Assembly: GCA_033439255.1 (NCBI GenBank) | Contig: CM065891.1 | Span: 992,001 to 1,056,000 of the forward strand | Reading direction: 5' to 3' | Origin: Hericium rajendrae | Lineage: Eukaryota; Basidiomycota; Agaricomycetes; Russulales; Hericiaceae | DNA length: 64,000 nt | Translations under genes and position numbers: made by a program | Shown: positions 1-12,100 of the stretch, in pieces | Numbering within the stretch: position 1 is the stretch's first letter | How the letters are laid out: the number at the start of each line of letters is the position of its first letter | Notes under the pieces: model-generated | What the model was told of the DNA's origin: nothing | Seen by the model: the letters and a program-made list of their open reading frames with translations, nothing else | The model's database searches: none

Positions 1-2348
1 CTCTTATCGCCGAGTGGCACGCCCCAGCCGGAAACTCAGTCGTTTCCTCGAGATTCGGTCGTTTCAGTGGCAGAGTCCGAATTCGCAGACGTCGGGCTCG
101 ACGATTCACGGTTCTCGACGGTCGCACTCACTGCACGCGATAGCACCATAGCTATAAAGTCACCAGTCGAGGAGACGCCTCCCTCTAGATTTGGCGAAGA
201 TGGACGTCGAACGACAATTGCCATGGGACAGCCAAGCGCAACTCCCAGACAAACCACCTTCAAGCACAAGAAGTCGGCCTCCGCTGCGTCTGCAAGATCC
301 GCCAATAATGTCGCGTTCTTTATGCAGAGGCTCGATGTACAAATGGGAGAAAAGGATAAAGATGAGCAAGGGAGAAGAATCAGCGTGGATGGGAAGCAGA
401 AGCTGCAGGAGGAATTTAACAGGAAGCAGAGCGAGCTGGAAGATGCTGGTGGAGGAGGTATCAATTGGGGTATGTGCCAGTACACTGTGTCGACGATGCA
501 CCCCATTTACTTTTCACGCCTCGAAGAATTCTGGGGACAGGTTGTATCAGGTGCGTGGCTGGGATATGTGGACTATGAGCCTTATACACGTCTCATGCAA
601 GATGAACAGACTATCAGACTTTTGCTTCGGAAAATGCAGATGAACTTGCGCGCGCTATTGAACGTGGTATACCAGACAGCCTTCGTGGTATGATGTGGCA
701 ATTAATGTATCTGGACCCCTCGTTTTGGAGTCGGCTGCCCACTCATGCGATCTTAGGTCGGCTTCTAAGGATCCGGAGATGGAGGCTCAATATCTCAAGC
801 TGATAAAGGAGACAAGCCCCCATGAGAAGGCTATTACTCGCGATCTTGGCAGGTAAGTCACTCTCGTCAGCCAAATTAACTGTATATCGACCTATCTAGG
901 ACGTTCCCTCATCATGCCTTCTTCACGGATGGACAAGGCATCGGTCAAGAGAATTTGTTCAACGTTCTCAAAGCGTATTCAATGTGCGTTTCATCGATAC
1001 CTCCTTACATCTTGCTTGACCTTCCCAGGAAGATATGATCCACAAGTAGGATACTGCCAAGGACTGCCTTTCGTAGTAGCAGTGCTCCTGTTGAATGTGA
1101 GTTCGATGAAAATATCCATGCTTAGACAATGGTCTCTAAGTCCTTTCAGATGCCAGATGAGGAAGCATTCTGTCTGCTCGTGCGGCTGATGCATTCGTAC
1201 GATCTGCGGGGCCATTTTCTTCCCGAGATGCCGAAGTTACAACTACGCATGGTAAGCACTTTCGTCTGAGCATTTAAACGTAAACTCATACTTCGGAAAA
1301 TCTAGTTCCAGGTAGATTGGATTCAACGTCCAAACTCTTTCACGACTTACATGTGCCATGCAGTTTGATCGACTGATCGAGGACCTGCTTCCCGTATTGA
1401 ACGTTCATTTCCTGCGACAAGGGATTAAGTCCAGCATGTTCTGCTCACAATGGTTCCTGACGTTATTCAGCTACCGGTAACTTGAGTTTCAATCGCCAAT
1501 TATGTCATACTGAATGCTGCTTAGATTTCCATTAGATATCGTATTTCGAATATTTGACAACTGTCTCGCAAGTGGAATAGAGGCGATCTTCGGATTTAGC
1601 CTTATACTCCTTCAGAAAAATGAGGAACAACTCCTGAAGCTCAAATTTGACGAGTTGGTCTCTTTTCTCAACAACAAGCTCCTTGATACCTACAAGGTCT
1701 GATTCATGGTTCAATGGCATCGGTTTTTAAACTAAGTTTGAATTAGATGGAAAACTCAACATCGGAAAGTTCGAAGCCGTCGTATCGAGTGGATGATATC
1801 GTTCAAGATGCGAACTCTATGAGAATCACACCCTTCATGCTCGATGCATATACCCATGAATATAACGACATGATTCGTGCACGAGACGCACATGCAGCGG
1901 AGATGGATTCATTGCGAAATAGCAACCGCATCTTGTCCCAGCAAGTGTGCGTATTGTTCGAAAGCTTCATAGCAGGCCTGTCTGACGGTCTTCTTCCAGC
2001 AATATGCTCGAGACAAGTATGGCGCAGTTGAACCAAGAGCATGTCAAAATTTTGGTAGTGCCGTTTTCTTTCTGATCTCGGCATGTCTGACTCAATTTTT
2101 GACTAGAACGAGCTTGTGATGGCGCGATCACAAAATGAGGAGCTCGAGGGCGAGCTCGTGAGATACAAATTCCTGTGAGTTACCTTTTGTTTCGGTCTCA
2201 AGCCCTCTCTCACCTCTCGTCTACCTTCAGGTATGCCGAGGCTGTACATCAGACTGAAGACGCCATGTCGTCACATCGCTTGTCGTTGACGCACAGCAGA
2301 CGAGGAAGCTCAACGAGCACGAGCATGCTTAGCTTCACATCGAGATAA
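1..2348 (+). CDS. TBC-domain RabGAP (Gyp5/EVI5-like), 5' partial
   Basis: Predicted GTPase-activating protein for Rab GTPases in vesicle traffic. The reading frame is open to the left edge, so the N-terminus lies outside the window. The spliced product has a Ser/Thr-rich N-terminal region and then a TBC domain with the fungal Gyp5/vertebrate EVI5 signature: FWGQVV, a GIPDSLRG entry motif, the catalytic arginine finger in ITRDLGR, and the glutamine finger in VGYCQG. After the domain (to about 1,700) come helical segments that look like coiled coil (ENSTSESSK onward, then NELVMARSQNEELEGEL) and a Ser-rich tail ending in SFTSR at the TAA of 2,346-2,348. At least nine short introns are needed. 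The arginine-finger codon is split by one (bases 851-852 plus 900). The family assignment is firm; the specific Rab substrate is unknown. Confidence 0.88.
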
Positions 2349-2603
2349 CTGCACAGGTTCCACATAGACATTTCACACGATCATTTTGCATTGCTATCTT
2401 CACGTTCTTCTTCATACCTGTGCCATGTTTTGTTGTTTTGTCTGCATATAACGCATAAATAACTTAGTGAATTTTGGGTTGTTGGGGTGCTGACGTTACT
2501 CGGACCGTGAGGCCTTGAGGGCCAGCGCGTCCGACGCGTCTCGACTCTCGGACATAGCCATCTTTGCTTGCTTATTGGCGTCTATGACCTCTCCCCGCCC
2601 TCT

Positions 2604-5133
2604 ATGCAATTCTTGGCCCATGGCTGGTTTCGTTGTCGTGACATACCCGTATCTGCAATAGCTACAAAACTCTCGAGAAGATCCTTGCTACGCAGAGCAT
2701 GGCCCAATCCTGTCCGGACGTATACCGGCGCTGCACCGGGCGGCGGAAAAGCCTCTGTTAGCAGGTCAAGACCATGGCTTGCTGGATCCACCGCATTACT
2801 ATTTGTCTCTGGGGTGGGCTGGGCTGCCTATGAGAACTACCAACCCTTCAGGCATACGGTGCTGGCAGTTGTGCGGTGCTCTCGGATCGCTGGTGAGTTG
2901 ATCCAGAGGTCGTGCGCGCAGCGTCGTTGACTGACAGACTCATGTCTCCAGAGGCTGCTGTGTTGGGCGCGATTGACTACAAGCGAACATTTGCGCAGAC
3001 GTATGCGTCGGAAAAGGAGCAGCTGGAGGCGTATTCGCAGTGCCATAGTCGGAGCGCAAGGCGGGTACTGAAGGCTCTGTTAGCAAATGGAGGTGCGTGG
3101 ATATTTTGCTTCTGCATGGTATGATTCACTAAAAACGATGAAAAGGCGTTTTCATCAAGCTCGGGCAGCATATGGCGTCCCTGTATGTCTTTTCACTGTC
3201 TCATGGCCCTGATTCTCACTCAAGACTTGTTCAGAATTGTGCTACCACCTGAGTGGACGAGTACCATGCGGCCGTTGCAAGACCAATGCGTTCCGACCCC
3301 GTACGAGGACGTAGAGAAGCTCTTCGTCGCCGAGCTGGGTCTGCCTTTATCGGATATATTCGATGACTTCAATCCGGAACCTGTAGGAGTTGCCAGCCTT
3401 GCGCAGGTGCATGTAGGGCATCATCGAGAGTCGGGGAAGACTGTTGCTGTCAAGGTGCGTAGGGCTTACATTGACGTTGTCGCCAGTAACTGAGCTCTTG
3501 GTACCTCAGCTTCAGCACCCTCATCTGGACGAGTTCTGTGAGATTGACATGGAGATGGTCGAGGTTACTCTCGGTGCGATTTGCTCTACAATAATTACCC
3601 CAGACATAGCTCACATCTCTCACAGGTTGGATAAAACGTTGGTTCCCTGACTTTGAATTCACGTGGCTTGGCGAAGAAATGCGCGAGAACCTCCCGAAAG
3701 AGATGAATTTTGTGTACGAAGCGCAGAATGCGCAGCGCGCTACGGAAGATTTCAAGGACATTCGGACATCGCTGTACATTCCGGAGGTGGTCTCCGCTAC
3801 CAAGCGTGTACTTATCATGGAGTACATTGAAGGAGCAAGGGTGGATGATCTGGTGTACTTGGCGGATCATAACATCGACCGGAATAAGGTGTCCCTCGAA
3901 CTGGCACGAATATTTTCCCAGATGGTGTATATCAATGGCTGGTTCCATGCTGTAAGATTTCTTCGTTCGAATGATCGTCCTTTCTTTGAACTGAGCTCGT
4001 TTCACCGTAGGATCCTCACCCTGGTACGTCATCGAGCCAAGGCATATATCTTACATTTGACTTACTTTACGGTCATAAGGCAATCTGTTAATCCGACCAA
4101 GGCCCGCCGTCTCAAAATCGCCCTACAACTTTGAAATCGTCTTGCTCGATCACGGGCTTTACTTCGATCTGGATACCCCTCTCAGAATAAATTATTGCAA
4201 ACTCTGGCTGGCTCTCATCGCGTCTGCGTCACCACAGACAAATGCGGACAGACGCAAGTATGCACAACTAGTCGGGAATGTCAGCCCAGAATTGGTCAGT
4301 CACAGCTATTCAGAGTGTCCTGTTCTGTTTTCTGACGACCACACAGTATCCCGTGTTCGAAGCGGCTCTTACCGGTGAGTTCTGACCTTGAATTCAGCGT
4401 TCTAACCTGACTTTTGTTTCAAGGACGTGCACATATGGAGAACACTGCAGAGCTGACTGAGGATGAGGCGACTGCATTCACACGTGCTACGAGTATGCTG
4501 GACATGGTCCCTCAATCGGAAAAAGAAATGGAGGCCATCAGGAATGCAGTCGTTACGCGCGAAGGCTTGTTGCTCTCCGTGTTCGATGTGTTGCGGAGGG
4601 TACCCCGAAGAGTACTTATGGTATTCAAGCTTAATGATTTGACTCGGTCAGTCTGGTGTCATCTCAACTAACGAGAAACGACAGCTCATCATATTGCAGG
4701 AGTCTTGATCATGCGCTGGCTACTACCCATGCCAAGGTTCGTATGATTGCTTTCCTCATAGATGTATGCTAAGATGGTCTTCACAGATCCGGGTCTTCCT
4801 AATAATGGCAAAATATTGTGCCGTAGCTGTCTGGCAAGACGATCGCAGGCGATTGATAGATGAGATGAGAGAGAAGGGCTTGCTCAGTCCGTCGATATTA
4901 GCGGAATATTTTAAATGCTGGTGGTACGTATACACTCTCTGCATAGCAATCGCCGAAGCACTGTTTGACCATAATCTACTTACAGGGCGTACGAAAAGAT
5001 ATATAGGTCACTGATAGTCGCGGAGACTTTCCTGGATCTGCAAGCATACCTGCGGATGACGACTGCATGGATACTAGGTTTGTGGGCGAAGGGCTTCGAA
5101 GGGGCACACAAAGCCGCAGCTGGCTTAGCATAG
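2604..5133 (+). CDS. ABC1/ADCK1-type atypical kinase, mitochondrial (Mcp2-like)
   Basis: Member of the ABC1/ADCK/UbiB family of atypical kinases, linked to mitochondrial lipid and coenzyme Q homeostasis. The ATG at 2,604 gives an Arg/Ser-rich, acid-poor N-terminus expected of a mitochondrial presequence, followed by a hydrophobic segment (STALLFVSGVGWAAY). Diagnostic motifs appear in order: KxGQ in FIKLGQHMAS, the Ala-rich loop PVGVASLAQV, AVK lysine, DPHPGN, and DHG (LLDHGLYF) in place of the usual DFG. The C-terminal helical region ends in AAAGLA before the TAG. The WIKRWFPDFEF segment is closest to ADCK1/yeast Mcp2 rather than Coq8. More than ten short introns are present; one exon, 4,011-4,023, is only 13 bases and encodes DPHP. 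Frames are intact throughout. Confidence 0.88.
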
Positions 5134-5242
5134 ATCATGCGTAGACAATATATAATACACGCCACGAGCGTCAAAATGAGGTATATAGAAAGGAAGCAAA
5201 ACATAGAAAAGCAAGAAATGCTGAGGAAGGCCGTCGTGCGAG

Positions 5243-5915
5243 TTACTTCAGTTTTGATATCATAAGGTCGACGGCTTCTGTGCCTTCCGCCAACATTTTC
5301 CACTAGATAAAGGAAAGGATCGTTAGAACTGAGACTAATGTGTATGCGCGGCAACGTACTTGTTCGGGAGACAGCGAGATGCCTTTCTTTCCAGGCTTTT
5401 CATCGCCCTCTTCTCCCCAATACTCTCGGATATCGATCAATGTGTTTCCTGTTGAGCAAATCAGCTACGGACGCGGAATGTGACTTACAGACGGCATACC
5501 CTTGAAACTTCGTACAGTAACTCGTTTCTTCTTACCCAGGTCGATGTACCTGTCCCCCTCGTGATTGGTTTGGATGGTCACTTTCGATTCCTCCTCGCTA
5601 CCGGAGGGGGATGCCTATAGGGGCCCGTCGGTCAGCTAGCAACGTAGTATCGACATGAAGACAGACCTTTTTCGCGTCCTTGCTGCTCGCAGCACGCTTT
5701 GCGAGAGGAACGTGCTCCTCACCGGAATCATCGGAATCGCTGTCCTTTTGTTTCTTCGCTGCGGATATGCGGGGTTTCTGCGCACAACGGTCAACTCGCA
5801 GGAAACGACAGAGACAAAAGCGGGTGAATACCTTCACCGTTTTGGCCTTCGCCGATACTTTTCCACCTTCCTCTGCATCCTTCGAGGGTGACTTGCGTTT
5901 CGCTGCTCCGGCCAT
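5243..5915 (-). CDS. SUB1: Transcriptional coactivator PC4/Sub1
   Basis: Single-stranded-DNA-binding coactivator of RNA polymerase II. The product starts [16 protein letters not shown] and has a Lys/Ser/Asp-rich N-terminal tail ([16 protein letters not shown]). The PC4 core follows: [18 protein letters not shown], then [11 protein letters not shown] with [14 protein letters not shown], the characteristic beta-ridge and dimer helix of the family, ending [11 protein letters not shown]. Four short introns separate five exons (breaks near 5,830, 5,665, 5,615-5,490 and 5,358-5,303). The N-terminal tail matches the regulatory tail of human PC4 in composition. It is transcribed away from the Tom1 gene. 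No frame problem is seen. Confidence 0.9.
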
Positions 5916-6186
5916 TGTGGTGGCGGGTGATTCGCGTCGGACGCGGCGGTGTGGCGCGACGCGTTGGTGGACGCGTCTTGGTCAGCGTGACCGTGAAAAA
6001 CGCCTTCCGGATATGGCGAATGGGGTCTCCTTGCATTTGACTCTTGAGCGAATCCGCGTCAGCGTCTTGCAAGCTTTGAACAACTTCGCAGGAACCTTCA
6101 CCTTCTCATCCCCGCCCACCTCTCCGTTGTTCAAAATACCATCAACAACAAGACAGTGACCTTATTTCACGACTTCGTCGTGGAAA
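5916..6186. promoter_or_regulatory. Shared divergent promoter region, SUB1 / TOM1
   Basis: These 271 bases separate the start codons of two divergent genes (SUB1 leftward, TOM1 rightward) and must hold both promoters. I see no clear TATA box. The stretch near 5,930-5,970 is rich in CGCG/GCGTCGG-type words. A bidirectional promoter is inferred from geometry alone. Confidence 0.45.
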
Positions 6187-9100
6187 ATGAAGATTCTTCA
6201 TAGGTCAAGGAGAGCACTACCTCCGGTAAGCATGACGTCGGAAGTCTTCAGGGTTCGGGGTGACTTAAGCGAACTCCTCCATCGAATAGCTCCCTCAGGT
6301 GGCGGAGCTCATCAACAAGCTTCATACCACACCCAATGACGAACTGCACGAAGTTCTGAGCCAGATCGACTCTTGGAAGTGGCCCCGGTCCGATCTTAAC
6401 GCATGGATCAAGGTCCTCAACAAGTTTGATGCCATCCTGGAGGAGGCCATCCAGGATTACGAAGTTGACAAATTGCAAGTCAACGTTTTCACGCCCTCGA
6501 CCAAGAAGACTGTATGCGAGATTCTACGCTTTGAGCGCCTGTTGCTCGAGAATTCGACAAACAGGAAAACGTTCAGCTCCTACGACGTGAGTCCTGTTTT
6601 CATCCTCGGATCTAGGAGTTGCGATTCTCAAATAACTGGATGCAGCGCATCAATAGTCTTCTATTCACGTCGGACCTCGACGTACTCATTCTCGCTTTGA
6701 ATCTGTTGCTGCGCCCCGCACAACAGTACTCAGCGCAACCTGCGGTGTCGCGTGCGTTGAGCATCTCCACACCGCGCCTCCAATCCCTCGCCAAACGGTC
6801 GTCAAATCTGCGCGAGTACAATGTCAGCTTGCTCGACCTCGTAACCGACAGCGGCAAGCAAGCCATCGACGCACTTCCATCCGAGGCCCGCGAAGTGCAA
6901 TTCAGTTTCTACAAGAAGGAAGGATCTGATCTCGCGAAGGATAAGCAGAAGGATATGGAGGTAGATGTCCCAGAAGCCCCTCAAGTCCCTCAGACCCCTG
7001 TTCGACGCGGCTCGACAGCGGCGGGCGCTGGTCCCAGCACCACAGTAACTTCCGGTGCAGTCAACATCCATATCGACAGCCATGCTTTGGAGTCCAAGTC
7101 CACCATGGATGTGCTTGCCGACACGATCGAAGCTTATAATGTCCCAGACGAGGAGAAGTTCGAGCTCATGTGCCGCATTCGGACAGCGCAGGTACTTCTT
7201 CCAGGTCATGAAAGTGACCGAGAGAAGCTAGCGATCGTGCGCCTCCTTGCCACCGCAATCTTTGTGCACACGCACTCAGAGACGCTGACAACGTCTTCAT
7301 TATTCCTCTACGAGCCGGATCTGACTCAACATCTGGCTGAGCTCCTTGCTCTTGATCGCGGCGTGCCGATCGCCGTACAAACGGCAGCTGTGGCGGCTCT
7401 TGACGCCATGGCGAGGTATCGCACAAGAGTGCAAGAGGTTTTGTCAGCTACAAACGCGGGGGTGAACCACGGCACCCTGATGGCATTGCTGCGCAAGACA
7501 GTAGCGGATGTCGCTGCTCCCGACTCGTCGATTCCCCACTCCTTCGTTGACTCCTTGCTCTCATTCGTTACCTTCCTGTCCTCGCATGCGGCGGGAGGGA
7601 ATATGGTGGTCGGCGCAGGACTTGTGCCGCTCCTCATCCAGGTGATTGAGAATAGGTTACCTCAGCGACTCGCGGTTGTTTCGAAGACGATGCAACTAGT
7701 CGACAATGTTCTCTACAGTTTTCAGAATGCCTTTCAGTTGTTCTGCAATAATCGTGGAGTTGATGTACTCGTCGAAAGGATAGAGGTACGTCTATTTGCC
7801 TCGGACATTATAGCAGAGGTAAACGGAATTTGCCACAGTACGAGGTGGACCTCAATATCAGCGAGTTCGGAGCACAAGAGAAAGTCCAAGATGTTCCCAA
7901 ATCATACGGTTAGTATCTTGCATCGTTTCAAATTCGTCTCGGTCTTATTTTCGATTTCAGGCCAACTGCCCGTCGTTCGCGCTGCACTGCTGAAGCACAT
8001 CCTTCGCTCCATGCATAGAATGATGCAATCCTCAGGAACAAGTGAAGGACTGCGTGGTCTAATCGACTCGTCGCTGCCCAAGTCCGTGAAGAAGATCATC
8101 GAACATCGAAGTCTTTTCGGGCCCAGTGTCTTGCCCATTGGTAATCCTCATCGTTCTTATGAAATGAGTCTTCACTCACCAGAAATTTAGCGATCAACAT
8201 CATGGCTACCTTCGTTCACAATGAGCCAACGTCGTTGGCCATCATCCAAGAGGCTGGCTTGCCCGAAGCATTCTACAAGACTCTAGAGAATGGGCTTGAG
8301 CCAGTGATCGAGGTTTGTGTCACCGCAACATATACCGACTGATTCACATGCTGAGGCCTTCTCATAGGTAATTCAGGCTATCCCGAACGCTATCGGCGCT
8401 CTGTGCTTGAATGAAGCAGGCCAAAACCAGCTTGCCGCGCGTCCCACGATTATCCCGGGGCTTTTCTCCATTTTCACATCGGAGCGCCATCAGCGAGTTC
8501 TCCAGGATAAGGAGAATGCAGTGCTCATCGGGACTGCCGTGGATGAGCTCATTCGTCATCATCCTGCACTGAAGCCGGCCGTCTTTGAAGCTATCAAAGC
8601 CACGCTCAGCAAGATCGAAATACTGGGCAATTCATATGTGATCCCGGACAACATCAAGTCATGGTATTGCCTTGTACCGCTCTCACCACCATCGACGTCC
8701 TCAGATGGTGATGTTGCGATGGCGGATGCAGACCAGCCTGGTACTGCTCCTGCTGAAACGGCCGTGACGGGGAGCAGCTCCCCCGAAATCTCGGGTGGCG
8801 ATGAGGCCTCTGGGAAGTCGCATGAGAACATCGTTATCTCTTATATCGACGTTCTTTGCAGGGTTCGTATTCCTCTTTGACTCATATTGGATATTCATGC
8901 TGACGCATATATAACCAGTTCCTGGAGGGTCTTTTCCAGCATACGACACACTGCAAGGACTTCATCACGCAGTCGGATGGACTGGAGCGATTGGGCCGTC
9001 TGACCTCTCTCCCGTGTCTGCCGTACGACTTCGGTAACAGTGTCGCCTCCGATTCATTTGTGCAAGTGCTGCGTACGATGTCTGAGGCCTCGCCAAACGA

Positions 9101-12100
9101 CACTATGGTGTACTTCGCGAAGCTTGTGCGGTCTTCACTGGATGATACGAAGGACATTTGGGCCACTCTCAGCCCGAAGTCAAGGTTCCTCGATCTGATC
9201 AACGTGACGCGTGAGCATGCTTCTGTTCAATATGTGGTCAATACTCACTCTTGTTGCACTAACTGACAGCGGAGACGGAGGAGGCAGCAAACGGGACGTT
9301 CCGAAAGCTGGTGACATTACACATCCGTGTCACCCTCCTTTCAGATATCTACTCGACTGCTGGCTACGCGCATGGCCGCTTCGCTATCAGCCTGCTCCAG
9401 GTGCTCATGGGTCGGAACGCGCCCGAAATCATCCCCGATCTGGGCCTTCTACACCGTGCCTGCGTATGGGAGAATGTCCTGCTCAAGAACAGCCTTCCAA
9501 AGGACCCAGATGCAATTGCTAGCCAGACGGTGTCACCGCTTCTACAGTCTCCTAGTCGTGATTCGGTGGCTCTCCCTGAGGCCGAGACGACCGCTGCAGC
9601 AACGAACGGCGCTCAGGCGGAGGCTAGTACTACGCCGGACGCCACGCCCGCTGAGGAGATTCATCCTGCGACGGACCAAGGTTCCGCAGCAGATAACAGT
9701 AGGGCGATGCGACATATTGCGCACCAGATTCCCAGTGCACTGTCGCCGTTCTTCCAAGGTTAGTACTGTTTTATATGTAATTGAGACATTGCTCATCTCT
9801 GTCATCTGTAGCAATGGTCAAGCTATTCTCCACACGTCGCAACCCTGACGCTGTCCAGAAGCAGCAGATCATGGATGCATCGAAGGTTGTGGCAACAGTC
9901 ATGCATAGGCATCTCGCCCCCATTGATATCAGTAAGTAAATTCTTGCCAGCATTCGCCACGGTTCTCATCGCTTCATGCAGCGGACGACAAGCTGTCCAT
10001 CATCTCGTATTATACGTTCATGCTTGGCCTCATCACTATGCTATCCGTAGAAGGTGGGTCGCTTCACTAAACTAATGTGGATTCTTCTCATAATTTGATG
10101 TCCCAGAACGAACCTCTCAGACGACGATGCACACTGTGCTTATCCATGCATTCTATCGTCAAGGTGGTATACAGGCCGTCATCGACGTATGTCAACTCTT
10201 CATATCGACCATTGAGGAAATTTCCGCGACAAAGGCTGAGGATCGATCCGAGACGGCCTCTCAAGAACTCGCGCATGCGTTTGGTGGTCTGAAAGTCGCT
10301 CTTCATCTCCTGCTCCCTCTCGTTTCGTCCAAGCCCATCTTTGAATCAAGCCAGACCGCACTGCTTCTGACCAAGGACAAGAAGGATACCGATCCGGACT
10401 ACTTCGAATCTCACAACTTCTTGGTCAAACTTCGACTTGCTGTGTTCCCTATGGTTCAACAGCTCTGGGAAGCAAGCTGGCTCTCGACCGCACCTCATGG
10501 CTTGATGCGGTCTGTTGTTCAAATTGTCCTCGAGATCCTGAATGGTGAAGGTGAAGAGGGCACGACTGGGGCTGCCGAAGGGCCGGCAGGAGGACCCGCG
10601 TCTGTGGTCGTTGGCGCGCCATCGCTGTTCAGGACGACTGTTCCGGATGAGAACCGGATCCGCCAGCTAACGGACATGGGCTTCGCCCGTCCTGCCGCAG
10701 AGCGGGCTCTTGCGCGCACGCACAACAATGTTCATGCGGCTGCAGAGCTGCTGGTGTCTAATCCTTTCAGATTCCAGACTGAGACGGGGACACCCGCGCC
10801 AGCCGATCCAGAACCAGCCGCGGAGGCCGACCCTGAAGAAGCCGCCGACAACTCCATGGATGAAGATACGCCCCCGCCCCCGCCTGCTGCCGAAGGACAG
10901 GCCGAAGGTGCACCGGCCGAAGGTGCACCAACCGATCAGCCCCTCGCCGGACCATCCGAAAGCTCAGAAGCGAATGAACCACCGGTCGAAGTCAAGAGCA
11001 CCGAAGAGTGGCGCAAAGAGCTGAATGCGCTCCGAGAACCCGTGAAGGCTGGTATTGGTCGAGTGGCCCTACGTCTGGTGGACGAGCACCCGTCCTTGAT
11101 CTTCGACATCCACAATGCATTTGTCGGCCGTCCCGATGGCTACCAGCAGGCGTCTATCCGACTTCTACTCGACGACATCAAGCAGTTCTCGCCTTCCGCC
11201 TATGATGTTCATGAACAACATCTCGCAGTCCGCTTCCGGCTCTTGGCTCTTGTGTTGAATGAGGCGCCGTCTTCCTTCACGTCGGTTCAGAATGGCGAGA
11301 AGCCTTTCATGGATGTTATTCTAGCGCTCCTGCTGGCTCACCCACTCCGTGTTGAGGCTGAGCACCCTTCGATCCCTAAATGGATGGCCGCTGCCCTCCT
11401 AGTATCAGAGGCTTTATTATCGCTCAGCGAAGAACCTCGTTCCATTACCCTACCGAAGGAGGGCGAGCCGATCCCCAAAGAAGAGTTGTTCACTGGGCCT
11501 GCATATAGCGAGGCTCGCCCGATTCTGTTCGACTTCTCATTGCGCTTGCTGGCTTTGCCGAACCTTCCTCGTGACGAGCTGCTTGCTTCTCTTCGCTTGC
11601 TCGTTCTGCTCACAAGGAATCACGACCTGGCTCTCGATCTCGCCAAGCGAGATGGTGTTGCGCTATTGTTCCAGTCGCTCAAGGCATCTAGCGCGGGGCT
11701 TGCTGGCGCTCAGTCGTACATCACGATCATACTTCGCCATATCGTCGAGGACCCTACTATCGTGAAGGCCATCATGCGTCAAGAGATTCGACGTTTCTTG
11801 TCACATCCTCGTACTCGCGTCGCCGATGTCGCCGGCTTTGTGCGAAACTGCAACTCCGCAGCTCTGCGGGATCCGAAGGCCTTCATTGACGTAACCGCGT
11901 CACTCTGTCAGCTTGACCGCCCTTATTCGAGCTCATATCATATCACCCTCAAAGAAGAGTATGCATCGGGAAAGAGCGGCACCACAGCAAGTGCCGAAAA
12001 GGCTGCTTCGAACGCTCCGAAAGATTCATCTGAGCCAGCGCCGATGCAAGTCGACACACCTGTGCATGCGTCTGACTATCTCGAGAGTGTCGTCCACTTC

